This document shows, one piece after another, positions 9,309-17,764 of a stretch of 64,000 bases of DNA. The translations under genes were made by a program, and so were the position numbers. Within the stretch, counting starts at the first letter, position 1, and the number at the start of each line of letters is the position of its first letter. The stretch is from NCBI GenBank assembly GCA_020350885.1, contig CP070727.1:1275019-1339018 (forward strand), written 5' to 3'. This DNA is from a bacterium (GTDB taxonomy: Bacteria; Krumholzibacteriota; Krumholzibacteriia; Krumholzibacteriales; Krumholzibacteriaceae). Under the pieces are notes generated by a model that had not been told where the DNA came from, made no database searches, and worked only from the letters and a program-made list of their open reading frames with translations.

Positions 9309-10064
9309 ATGAGCATACGGAATCGCATGAAATCACTCCTAAACCACTGGCGTTGGATGCGTATCGCACTAGTGACAATCACCTGCATCAGCTACTGCGA
9401 GCTGCGCACAGCCTTGGTACCCCGATCAAGGAAGTTCCATCTCTATACGGAGTTGATGCGCTTCTGGGGTTCGTGGTTTCTGCTCGGCAATCGATACACG
9501 ATTGAAGGGACCGGCAACATCCCACGGAATGATGCAGTCGTCTTTGCTTCCAACCATCAGAGCATCTTCGATATTCCGCTTTTTCATGCTCTCCTGCCTG
9601 CGCCGTTCCGATGGATGAGCAGGGAAGATCTTTTCTCATGGCCTTTCATCGGAAGAGCGCTTCGAAGCATGAAGGGGATCCCTGTCTACCGCGACAGCCA
9701 CGCCCGTAACCGCCTCGCCTGGGAGCAAGGGATAGATACGTTGAAAAATGGGCACAGCATCGTCATCTTCCCGGAGGGTACCTGGGGCGATCGGGAGGGC
9801 CGGATGCGCCCGTTTAAAAAGGGGATCCTACGGATATCGCGGGAGGCGGGTGTTCCCGTCGTCCCCGTGACGATCGTCGGCAGCAACGAGGTCAATCCTC
9901 CCTTTACAAGGAAGATCCACCCGGGTGCAATCCGCATGATCGTTCATCCGGCGATGGGACCGGACACCTGGGAGGGAGTCCAGGATGAGGACTGGCTCGA
10001 AGAATTGCGCACATGCATAGCCCGGCCCCTGAAGCATGGAACCGACCCGGCTGACGCAATATAG
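9309..10064 (+). CDS. plsC: 1-acyl-sn-glycerol-3-phosphate acyltransferase
   Basis: 251 residues, the usual PlsC length. Motif I is NHQSIFD (H83, D88), the HX4D catalytic pair. Motif III is FPEGTWG (residues 154-160), and VPVVPVTI near 190 fits motif IV. The N terminus has a hydrophobic segment that anchors it to the inner membrane. The enzyme transfers an acyl chain to lysophosphatidate, giving phosphatidate for phospholipid synthesis. A CPBP protease gene follows after 102 bp on the same strand. The call is confident at family level; a specialised acyltransferase cannot be excluded. Confidence 0.9.
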   Translation: MSIRNRMKSLLNHWRWMRIALVTITCISYCELRTALVPRSRKFHLYTELMRFWGSWFLLGNRYTIEGTGNIPRNDAVVFASNHQSIFDIPLFHALLPAPFRWMSREDLFSWPFIGRALRSMKGIPVYRDSHARNRLAWEQGIDTLKNGHSIVIFPEGTWGDREGRMRPFKKGILRISREAGVPVVPVTIVGSNEVNPPFTRKIHPGAIRMIVHPAMGPDTWEGVQDEDWLEELRTCIARPLKHGTDPADAI

Positions 10065-10166
10065 TGTTTGAAGCACCAGCGCGTGCCGGCGAATATCGGC
10101 TGGAACCGTACGTCTCCTCTCGATCAGACTTCGGTTGTGATACGAGCATGAACAAAGGAGCATAAG

Positions 10167-10799
10167 ATGCACCTCTCGATACGCGAGGAGCTTCGAGCGC
10201 TGTTACAGTATGTCAGAAGGAACGGACGTGAGATACTGATAGTATGTCTTGCGACCCTCTACCTCGTTCTGTACCGGTATCATCGTTTCGAACCCGGATG
10301 GCAGCGTCATCTTGTCTTTCTCACGGCCCTCCCCGCTTTGACGATCACGGTCATTCTTAGAGAGAACATTCTCAATTTCGGCCTGAAGGCCGGTAATTGT
10401 AAACTCTGGATAAAACATGTCGTGATTGTATGCATAGTATGTACGGGATTCATATATGCCGCGTCCCGACTGCCGGCGGTTCATCTGTATTACACCCAAA
10501 GCAAAGCAAATTTTTTTAATTATATCCTGGAGAGGATAATAATAATATTCTCCATCGAGTTCTTCTTCCGAGGCTTTCTCCTCTTCGGAGTCAAGAAGCA
10601 GTTTAAAGAAGGTGCCATACTGATCCAAATGATCCCATTCGCAATCCTTCACATCGGAAAACCTGAGATCGAAACGATAGGATGCATCCTCTCGGGTACG
10701 TATCTCGGTTACCTGGCATACAGAACGAATTCCTTGTGGCCCGCTTTTTTGATCCATCTCTACGCAAACGTACTCAATAAAATCATACATACGCTATGA
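10167..10799 (+). CDS. CPBP-family intramembrane protease (Abi/CAAX-type)
   Basis: 210 residues with about six membrane helices. CPBP motifs are visible: E131-x3-R135 (IEFFFRG), FxxxH at 158-162 (FAILH) and HxxxN at 197-201 (HLYAN). In this family the Glu and His residues bind metal or act as catalytic base. The first Glu of the usual EExxxR motif is Ile here, so activity may differ from Rce1-like relatives. SD-like AAAGGAG lies before the start. Bacterial homologues are linked to peptide processing, bacteriocin immunity or membrane-anchored regulation; nothing here decides between these. It may be co-transcribed with plsC. Confidence 0.8.
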   Translation: MHLSIREELRALLQYVRRNGREILIVCLATLYLVLYRYHRFEPGWQRHLVFLTALPALTITVILRENILNFGLKAGNCKLWIKHVVIVCIVCTGFIYAASRLPAVHLYYTQSKANFFNYILERIIIIFSIEFFFRGFLLFGVKKQFKEGAILIQMIPFAILHIGKPEIETIGCILSGTYLGYLAYRTNSLWPAFLIHLYANVLNKIIHTL

Positions 10800-10878
10800 G
10801 GAGAACCGTGGAGTATTAGCGGAGGGTGAATTCGCGGAGGCAGGTCTCGGCGACATTTTTTTATTGTAATGCAATCGA

Positions 10879-12597
10879 TCAATACCCTGCAGCGAGTGCA
10901 TCGGGACTTCTCCGGTCTGCTGCTCCATAGAAGAGTTTATTGGTACGATCAATGTGTATGCACATCGCCGGACCGAATGTCCAATTGAAATCCTTCACTT
11001 TATAACCCATTGACGTATATTCTTTCCTGGCTTCTTTCGTTGTCACCCCTCCTTTCTGAAAACAAGTCTCGTCCGGAGACCAGCCGTGGAATATCCTCGG
11101 AGCGTCCACTGCCTCTGCTATGTCCATCTTGAAATCAATAAGATTGAGTATGATCTGAACGTTTGTCGCAATGATGGTCGTTCCACCGGGATTCCCGATA
11201 ACCCAGACCGGTTTGCCGTCTTTTGCTACGATAGTCGGGGTCATACTTGACAACGGCCTTTTCCCCGGCTCGATCAAATTCGCTTTCCCGAAACCGCCTT
11301 CCCTGACGGTAGAGTTGAAATCGGGCATTTAATTATTCAAGACGATGCCTGTTCCTTCAGCGACAAGATAGGCCCCGAAATCCCCGTTCAACGTATAGGT
11401 TATAGAAACGGCGTTCCCCCCCGAATCAACTACAGAGAAGTGCGTGGTTTCCCTGCTTCCGTGGGATTTCAATGTGTTTTCCAACTCTTTACTCTTGGAA
11501 GCGTGCTCGAGATCGATAGTCGTTCTCAAGAAGCCCGCATATTCCTTCGATTTCAAACGTTCTTCCGGAATATCCGAATTGAAATCCGGGTCGCCCAGAT
11601 GCAGCGCTCGATCCCAATATGCCCTGCGCATTGCCTCAGCGAGCACATGCAAATAAAGGGCGGAATTGTGTCCCTTCTCCTCTACGTTGTAGCCCTCTAA
11701 TATGTTTAGTATCTCAGTCTGTGTGATTCCGCCGGAGCTCGGAAGGGGCATTGCATAGATATCATACCCACGGTACGTGCTATGTTCGGCTTCTCGTTCG
11801 ATTGCTCTATAGTTTTTCAGATCCTCCACTGTTATCAAGCCACCATGTTCTTTCATGCTGGCAGCAATCAGCTCGGCAGTCTGGCCTGTATAAAATTCAC
11901 CCTCCCCATGCTCCTGTATCCTTTTTAATGTTTCGGCAAGATCGGGTTGCCTCCAGATTTCACCGGCTTCGTATACTTTCTTGTTCTCCTTTAGAAAAAA
12001 CTTGGTAGATGAAGTATATTTTAAAAAATACTTCCTCGAATCCTTCATCTCATTGTGCAACCGTTCGCTGACAGGGAACCCTTTCACCGCTAATTCCACA
12101 GCCGGCTCGATTAAATCCGACCAGGGCAAACGGCCGAATTTTCTGTGCGCCAAAGCAAGCCCGGCTACCGTTCCGGGAATACCGACTGATACTGGGCTGT
12201 CGGTTATATGGAGACCCTTGATGTGTGATTTTTTGTATCCCGTTCCTTTTTCATTCAAGAACATCTTTTGAGTGGCGGCTGCCGGAGCTTGAGTTCGAAA
12301 GTCAATTGCCGATACGACGCCGTCATTTCCATAATAGAGCAGGAATCCTTCACCCCCTATGTTTCCGCATGATGGATATGTCACTGCCATAGCAAATGCA
12401 GTCGCTATCGCCGCATCGATCGCATTACCGCCCTTCTTTAAAATCTCGAGACCAGCTTTTGAGGCTAACCGGTCGGTACTGACAACCATACCGTTCCGGG
12501 CAACAGCCGGATCTACAGCCTGACCGAATAGCGCAGAGCTATGGAGTAGTATTATAATCAGAACCAGCACCATATATTTGACTCTAGAGGCTCTCAT
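10879..12597 (-). pseudogene. ggt: Gamma-glutamyltranspeptidase interrupted by one in-frame TAA
   Basis: The frame codes a full-length exported GGT of about 572 codons, broken once by TAA at 11329-11331. Upstream: signal peptide, NAIDAAIATAFAM, and the autoprocessing site with nucleophile T384 (ETTHFSVVD). The stop falls ~39 residues after it, in LNN-stop-MPDF, where relatives usually have Glu or Gln, so a single G or C to T change explains it. Downstream, ~149 further residues read cleanly to the usual ending. The intact enzyme hydrolyses or transfers gamma-glutamyl groups of glutathione and related peptides in the periplasm. The truncated product lacks most of the small subunit and should be inactive unless read through. 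ATG 12597 is preceded by GAGAGGA at good spacing. A sequencing error remains possible. Confidence 0.85.
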
Positions 12598-12956
12598 TGT
12601 TTTTCCTCTCTGTTTTGGGTGCCTGTCCAATAGTGTAGAGATCCACTCATTCGAATTATCATCTCGAGATAATGTATATTACGAGCATTACCTGGCTGTG
12701 TTACTTCAATTTTATCATATGCGAATTGGACATGCTCTGAAGCGAAGCGAAAGATGTTACTTGAGGTAGGACATTTAAAATTAATTCCAGATTAGCACTA
12801 ATCGTAAGGTAATCGAATAACTATGCAAAAAGTGTCGAAGATAGTTCGAATTTTTGTGCTGCTTGAAGCACAAGTGCTAAAATGACAAAGAGGTTTGGCA
12901 CGACGAATGCATCGGTCCCGGGGGAAGGTGCGGTCCACACCGATTGAACAATACTG
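12598..12956. other. Divergent intergenic region between ggt and the KamA operon
   Basis: 359 bp with no convincing coding sequence. It must hold the promoters of both the ggt pseudogene (leftward) and the four-gene KamA/ATP-grasp/M20 operon (rightward). The AT-rich centre (about 12650-12830) is the likely control region, though I see no clean consensus promoter. Shared control of the two units is inference. Confidence 0.5.
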
Positions 12957-14102
12957 ATGATGGCGAGAATGGAATGGCAAGAAGAACTGCAGCGCAGCAT
13001 CTGCGATGTCGAACGGCTCAAAGATCTTATGAGCCTATCGCGAAGACAGGAGGCCCACCTGAAACAGATAATCAAGCGGCATCCGATGAGAATAACACGC
13101 TACTATGCCTCACTGATAGACTGGACCAATCCATCCGATCCGCTCATGAGAATGGTTGTGCCCGATACCGGTGAAATGAACCTGTCGGGCTCCTACGTCA
13201 CGAGCGGCGAGAGTCTCAGCACGAAAATGCGGGGGCTCCAGCACAAATACAGGGAGACGGCCCTGATCCTGGCCACCAGCCGGTGTCCGCAATACTGCCG
13301 CCACTGTTTCAGGAAACGCCTGGTAGGTCTGCCGACTGAGGAAGTGTTACAACGGTTTGCGGATGCGGCGCGCTACATTGAGCAACACAGGGAGATCAAC
13401 AATGTACTCATCAGCGGCGGGGATCCATTGATGCTGTCCACTGCCATTCTCCGAAATTTTTTAAATAAACTCCTGGGCATCCCGCATCTCGCATACGTTC
13501 GAATAGGAACGAGATCCCCTGTCAGCTTTCCTGACAGGATTCTCAAGGACGGCAGCCTGGTGGAGCTTCTCAGGAAACACACATCAATGTGGAAACGTTT
13601 GTATGTCGTCACCCAGTACAATCATCCGGCGGAGATAACGGAACCTTCCGTTGCGGCGGTCAACAAGCTCAGAGACGCGGGGACGGCCATCATCAATCAG
13701 ACGGTGCTACTCCGGGGCGTGAATGACGATCCGGATACCCTGGCCGATCTCCTTCACAAACTGACGAAGATCGGTGTCTGTCCGTACTATGTATTTCAGT
13801 GCAGGTCCGTAAAGAGGGTGAAGAGGCGGTTCCAGATTCCGCTTGCGGAAGGTTACCGGATCGTTGAGAAAACGAAATCGATGCTCGATGGGCCGAGCAA
13901 GAGGTTCCGATATGTGATGTCTCACCGCAATGGCAAGATCGAGATTATCGGGATCATGGGGAATGAAATCTATTTCAAGTATCATCAGGCTCGCGATCCC
14001 AAGAATATCGGCAGGTTCTTCAAACGCAAGTTGGTTCCCGACGCCGGCTGGCTGGATGATCTGAAACAAACACCTGTATCTGCGGACGGAGTAGTATCGT
14101 AA
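12957..14102 (+). CDS. KamA-family radical SAM aminomutase, EpmB-like branch
   Basis: 381 residues. The radical SAM cluster motif is C110-x3-C114-x2-C117 (CPQYCRHCFRKR). LISGGDPL and GTRSPVSFPDRI are KamA-family motifs, and K315 in GPSK is the likely PLP lysine, resembling the PSK motif of EpmB. The family moves an amino group between C2 and C3 of an amino acid using SAM and PLP. Of the two aspartates that hold the lysine side chain in lysine 2,3-aminomutase, D257 is kept but the second position is R283, so the substrate is probably not free lysine. The start has ATG candidates at 12957, 12960 and 12969 without a strong ribosome site. First gene of a four-gene operon. Confidence 0.85.
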   Translation: MMARMEWQEELQRSICDVERLKDLMSLSRRQEAHLKQIIKRHPMRITRYYASLIDWTNPSDPLMRMVVPDTGEMNLSGSYVTSGESLSTKMRGLQHKYRETALILATSRCPQYCRHCFRKRLVGLPTEEVLQRFADAARYIEQHREINNVLISGGDPLMLSTAILRNFLNKLLGIPHLAYVRIGTRSPVSFPDRILKDGSLVELLRKHTSMWKRLYVVTQYNHPAEITEPSVAAVNKLRDAGTAIINQTVLLRGVNDDPDTLADLLHKLTKIGVCPYYVFQCRSVKRVKRRFQIPLAEGYRIVEKTKSMLDGPSKRFRYVMSHRNGKIEIIGIMGNEIYFKYHQARDPKNIGRFFKRKLVPDAGWLDDLKQTPVSADGVVS

Positions 14103-14160
14103 TGACAATAAAACTCAAATTCTTACACCATTTCCGGACGACAACCTGTTTGCGAGGTGA

Positions 14161-15255
14161 ATGCGATTGAAGGTGGCGGTAGTCTATAATCCGGATGCAA
14201 AGGGTATCATTAACGTCTTCGGCATTCAGAATAGGGAATGGTATCCGAAAGAGACGATCCAAAAGGCAGTCCGGGCACTCGAGAAGGGAGGACATGAGGT
14301 CGAGTTGATTCCCGGAGACAGGTTTCTGCTCACCAAGCTCAAGAAGTTTCTCCCCAATCTATCCAAGCGGCGGGCAAATGGCATCGTATTGAATATGGCT
14401 CTTGGCATTCAGGGTAAGTGCCGGTATACGCATGTGCCAGCGATACTGGAGGCGGCCGGGATTCCCTACACGGGCTCGAGCCCCATGGGGCACATTCTGG
14501 CCCTCGACAAGGTCATCGCCAAGCAGGTATTCATAGCATCGGGACTCCCCACCCCCAATCACCAGGTCTTCTCGAATCCCGATCAGAGACTGATGTACCT
14601 CCAGTTTCCACTGATCGTAAAACCCCGGGGTGAGGCAGCGAGCTTCGGCCTCAGAATCGCAAGGGATGAGGAAGAGCTGAAAGTAGCCGTAGATAGAATC
14701 CTCATGAACTATAAGCAAACCGCCCTGGTTGAGGAATTCATCAATGGCCGCGAGATCAGTGTAGGTATTCTGGGCAACAATCCGCCCGAGGCGCTGCCCG
14801 TGCTCGAGCTGATCCTGGAAAAATTCAACGACGGCATCTATTCCCATGAAGCGAAGTTTGCCAAGTCCGCACGGAAGAGCGCCGAGAAGGTGTGCCCTGC
14901 GGATCTGCCGCCCGAGACCACCGCCCTTCTCCAAGATCTGGCTGTTCAGGCTTTCGAGTCACTCAATATCTACGACTTCGCTCGGGTAGATTTCAGGCTC
15001 GACAGGTACAACAGACCCTTCATACTCGAGGTCAACTCCATGGCCAGCCTCAATCCGAATTCGTCGTTCGTGCATGAGGCGTCAAAAGCCGGCTACAGTT
15101 ACGCACGCCTCATAAACCGGATCGTTGAAGTCGCCTGCGAGCGATACGCAGCGGAAGAACCCGACTATTTCAACAACGAGCATCAAGCCACTACCGAACA
15201 TAAGAAGGGTGCAAAGAAAAACAATAAACGGGTGAAAGTCGAGCCGAAGGAATAA
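14161..15255 (+). CDS. ATP-grasp ligase of the D-Ala-D-Ala ligase superfamily
   Basis: 364 residues. Domain order fits Ddl: a Rossmann-like N-terminal domain (1-110), then the ATP-grasp fold with LDKVIAKQVF (115-124), IVKPRG (K154), ALVEEFINGREISVG (188-202) and the metal ligands D277 (ARVDFR), E290 and N292 (LEVNSMASLNPNSSF). It should join two amino acids or similar acids through an acyl phosphate. The canonical ddl of wall synthesis normally sits near mur genes, whereas this one lies between two aminomutases, which suggests a beta-amino acid substrate. The last ~30 residues are a lysine-rich charged tail. It follows the first KamA by 58 bp and is 3 bp before the second. AGGTGA precedes the ATG closely. 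Confidence 0.85.
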   Translation: MRLKVAVVYNPDAKGIINVFGIQNREWYPKETIQKAVRALEKGGHEVELIPGDRFLLTKLKKFLPNLSKRRANGIVLNMALGIQGKCRYTHVPAILEAAGIPYTGSSPMGHILALDKVIAKQVFIASGLPTPNHQVFSNPDQRLMYLQFPLIVKPRGEAASFGLRIARDEEELKVAVDRILMNYKQTALVEEFINGREISVGILGNNPPEALPVLELILEKFNDGIYSHEAKFAKSARKSAEKVCPADLPPETTALLQDLAVQAFESLNIYDFARVDFRLDRYNRPFILEVNSMASLNPNSSFVHEASKAGYSYARLINRIVEVACERYAAEEPDYFNNEHQATTEHKKGAKKNNKRVKVEPKE

Positions 15256-15258
15256 ATC

Positions 15259-16539
15259 ATGTCGACTGTGAATGATCCGAAATCCCCCATGTACGTTCCC
15301 GAAGAGAACAGGGAGATCGCCCGTGAGCGGGCCCGGGAACATGTGAAGCTGATATCCGGCTATCTCGACGTGCGCGATCGGATTCCGACCGGTACGAAGG
15401 AATGGAAGAGAATAAGCGAGAACAGGAGCCGGATACTGGAAATTCTCGGTGGTGGTGCTGACGATTGGAACGACTACCGGTGGCATTTCGGGCACGCCAT
15501 AAGCGATACGGAAACGCTTTCAAAGATAATCCGGCTCTCCCCGCAGGAGATCGAGGAGATCGAGAAAACTTCGACCCGTTACCGCTGGCAGGTCTCACCG
15601 TACTATGCGAGCCTCATGCATCCGGAAGACCGAAACTGCCCCATTTTCAAACAATCCATACCGACAATACAGGAGTACATCAGCGAGGATGCCGAGGATC
15701 ACTATGCCATAGTCTATAATTCGCCTGCTCCACTTGTCACCCGGCTCTATGCCGACCGCATCATCATCAATGTCACCAATATGTGTGCCATGTTCTGCCG
15801 CCACTGCCTGCGCAAGAAAGACATTTCCCAGAAGGATATGATCTATCCCAGGGAGGATGTCGAGGCAGCCCTCCGGTATGTCGCCCAATGCCCCGAGATC
15901 AGAGATGTGCTCCTCACAGGCGGTGATGCCCTGGTACTCTCCGACGACTACATCGACTGGATTCTCGGCGAACTGGATACAATCGATCATGTAGAGATCA
16001 AACGGCTGGGATCCCGCATGATCGCAACCCTCCCCCAGCGGGTGACGCCGGAGCTATGCGATGTACTCGCCCGCCACAAGCCAGTCTATCTCAATACTCA
16101 GTTCAATCATCCGCTCGAGATCACGCCGGACTCCGAAGGCGCCGTCGACCGCCTGATCGAGGCGGGCGTCCTCGTCGGAAATCAATCGGTTCTCCTAAGG
16201 GGGATCAACAACGATGTGCACGTTATGAAGAAGCTCGTTCATGAACTCCTCAGAATCAGGGTGAGACCGTACTACATCTTCAACTGTAAGAAACTAGAAG
16301 GAATACGGCATTTCAGGGCACCCGTCGCTGATGGGCTCAACATCATGGAGAATCTGCGCGGCCACACGTCGGGGCTCGCCGTACCCACATTCATTATCAC
16401 CGCACCCGAAGGCAAGGGTAAAACGCCCATGGCACCCACATATCTCCTCAACTACAACCGGAACGGCAAGCTGATCTTCAGGACGTGGGCCGGATATGTA
16501 TGCGAATACGAGGACGAGCTTCTCGACTGGCGGCCGTGA
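15259..16539 (+). CDS. KamA-family radical SAM aminomutase, lysine 2,3-aminomutase-like with altered substrate pocket
   Basis: 426 residues, similar to lysine 2,3-aminomutase throughout. Radical SAM motif C176-x3-C180-x2-C183 (CAMFCRHCLRKK); LLTGGDALVLSD; GNQSVLLRGIN; RVRPYYIF; RGHTSG; PLP lysine K388 in APEGKGKTPM. The two positions that bind the substrate side-chain amine in the Clostridium enzyme (Asp293 and Asp330) are N318 and K344 here. Glutamate 2,3-aminomutase, as I recall it, carries Lys and Asn at these positions, so an acidic substrate such as glutamate or aspartate is plausible. Start 3 bp after the ATP-grasp gene and 15 bp before the M20 gene shows tight co-expression. Substrate is inferred. 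Confidence 0.88.
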   Translation: MSTVNDPKSPMYVPEENREIARERAREHVKLISGYLDVRDRIPTGTKEWKRISENRSRILEILGGGADDWNDYRWHFGHAISDTETLSKIIRLSPQEIEEIEKTSTRYRWQVSPYYASLMHPEDRNCPIFKQSIPTIQEYISEDAEDHYAIVYNSPAPLVTRLYADRIIINVTNMCAMFCRHCLRKKDISQKDMIYPREDVEAALRYVAQCPEIRDVLLTGGDALVLSDDYIDWILGELDTIDHVEIKRLGSRMIATLPQRVTPELCDVLARHKPVYLNTQFNHPLEITPDSEGAVDRLIEAGVLVGNQSVLLRGINNDVHVMKKLVHELLRIRVRPYYIFNCKKLEGIRHFRAPVADGLNIMENLRGHTSGLAVPTFIITAPEGKGKTPMAPTYLLNYNRNGKLIFRTWAGYVCEYEDELLDWRP

Positions 16540-16554
16540 CCGGGATGCAAACGC

Positions 16555-17727
16555 ATGGATCCATCCTCGAAAGACCGGATTGTATCATTTGTGAAAGAGC
16601 ACGCAGAGGAGCAGCTGGAGTTTGTTACGGCCCTCTGTAACGAGAACAGCTATACCTACAATCCCGAAGGAACAAACCGGGCGGCCGAAATGGTGCTCGA
16701 TACCGCTGGCGGCCTCTTCCCGCATCACGAGGTCATCGATGAGACCGAAGTGGGAAATCACCACATACTGCGAAGCAGAACCGGCTCCAAGGCGATATAT
16801 CTCCTGGGTCATCTGGATACCGTCTTCCCTCCCGACCACCCTTTCCAGACATGCACAGCAGAGGGTGATTGGCTTACGGGACCCGGCACCGGTGACATGA
16901 AAGGCGGGCTCGCGGTACTCGTGTACGCGCTCAAAGCCTTACAGGAATGCGGCGCCATGGACCGTCTCGATATAACACTGATTCTCGGCACCGATGAGGA
17001 GATCGGTTCGGCGATGTCTCACACACTCTACAAGCGGGAACGGAAAAAAGCGATCGCCTGCCTGACCGCAGAATGTGCAGGCCCCAACGGTGAGGTCGTG
17101 GTATCCCGTAACGGGAAAGCCGGTGTGCGCCTGGACTGCGACGGCGAGGAATGCCATGTCGGGAACGTCTCTGGCGAAAAGACCAGCGCCGTTCTCGAGA
17201 TGGCCCACAAGATCATCGCGCTCGAATCACTCAACGACTACCATCCGGAGGTTACCGTCAATGTGGGATCCGTGGAAGGAGGGCTCGGGCCGAGCACCGT
17301 GCCCGGCCATGCGAGCTGCCTTGTCGATCTGCGGTGGCGGGATGAAAAGCACTACGATGATCTGCTCGAGAAGGTTCACGGTTTCGCACGTGACACGCTG
17401 CTACCGCTCTCCAGATGCCGGCTCACCGTCCTGAACCATAGGCCGGCGATGCCATTGCATGAGGGGACCGAAAGGATGTTTGATGCCCTCGAGCGGACGG
17501 CCGGTCTCCTCGGTATCACTATCGGAAGGGAGCACCGGCGTGGAACCTCCGATGCGAACTATTTCGGATCATCCGGCGTACCCACACTCGACGGCTTCGG
17601 CCCCGTCTGTGAGGGAGACCACACGCCGAGAGAGCGGATCCTCATCCCGAGCCTCGCCGAGAGAACCACACTGCTCACACTCTTTCTTGCCAACCACGGA
17701 TCGAAGCTTTCAACGGGCGGAAAGTAG
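16555..17727 (+). CDS. M20-family metallopeptidase/deacylase (glutamate carboxypeptidase-like)
   Basis: 390 residues without signal peptide, so cytoplasmic. Di-zinc site and catalysis: H86 and D88 (LLGHLDTV), D114 (GTGDMKGG), E148/E149 (GTDEEIGS), E173 (TAECAG) and a late His in GDHTPRE. The dimerisation domain interrupts the catalytic domain after ~185. GGTD/GTSDANYFG near 340 resembles carboxypeptidase G2-type members, which release C-terminal glutamate from acyl or peptide substrates. Last gene of the KamA/ATP-grasp/KamA operon, 15 bp behind the second KamA. It may trim or recycle the operon's product. Activity against a beta-amino acid peptide is a guess. Confidence 0.85.
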   Translation: MDPSSKDRIVSFVKEHAEEQLEFVTALCNENSYTYNPEGTNRAAEMVLDTAGGLFPHHEVIDETEVGNHHILRSRTGSKAIYLLGHLDTVFPPDHPFQTCTAEGDWLTGPGTGDMKGGLAVLVYALKALQECGAMDRLDITLILGTDEEIGSAMSHTLYKRERKKAIACLTAECAGPNGEVVVSRNGKAGVRLDCDGEECHVGNVSGEKTSAVLEMAHKIIALESLNDYHPEVTVNVGSVEGGLGPSTVPGHASCLVDLRWRDEKHYDDLLEKVHGFARDTLLPLSRCRLTVLNHRPAMPLHEGTERMFDALERTAGLLGITIGREHRRGTSDANYFGSSGVPTLDGFGPVCEGDHTPRERILIPSLAERTTLLTLFLANHGSKLSTGGK

Positions 17728-17764
17728 GAAAGGTGTATCGGCTACTCGATATGAGCGAGAACAC

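Noticed and set aside
17728..17764. AGGTGT/ACACCT inverted repeat between the M20 and RND genes as a bidirectional terminator
   Set aside because: Only 6 bp with a broken inner helix and no T-run on either side.
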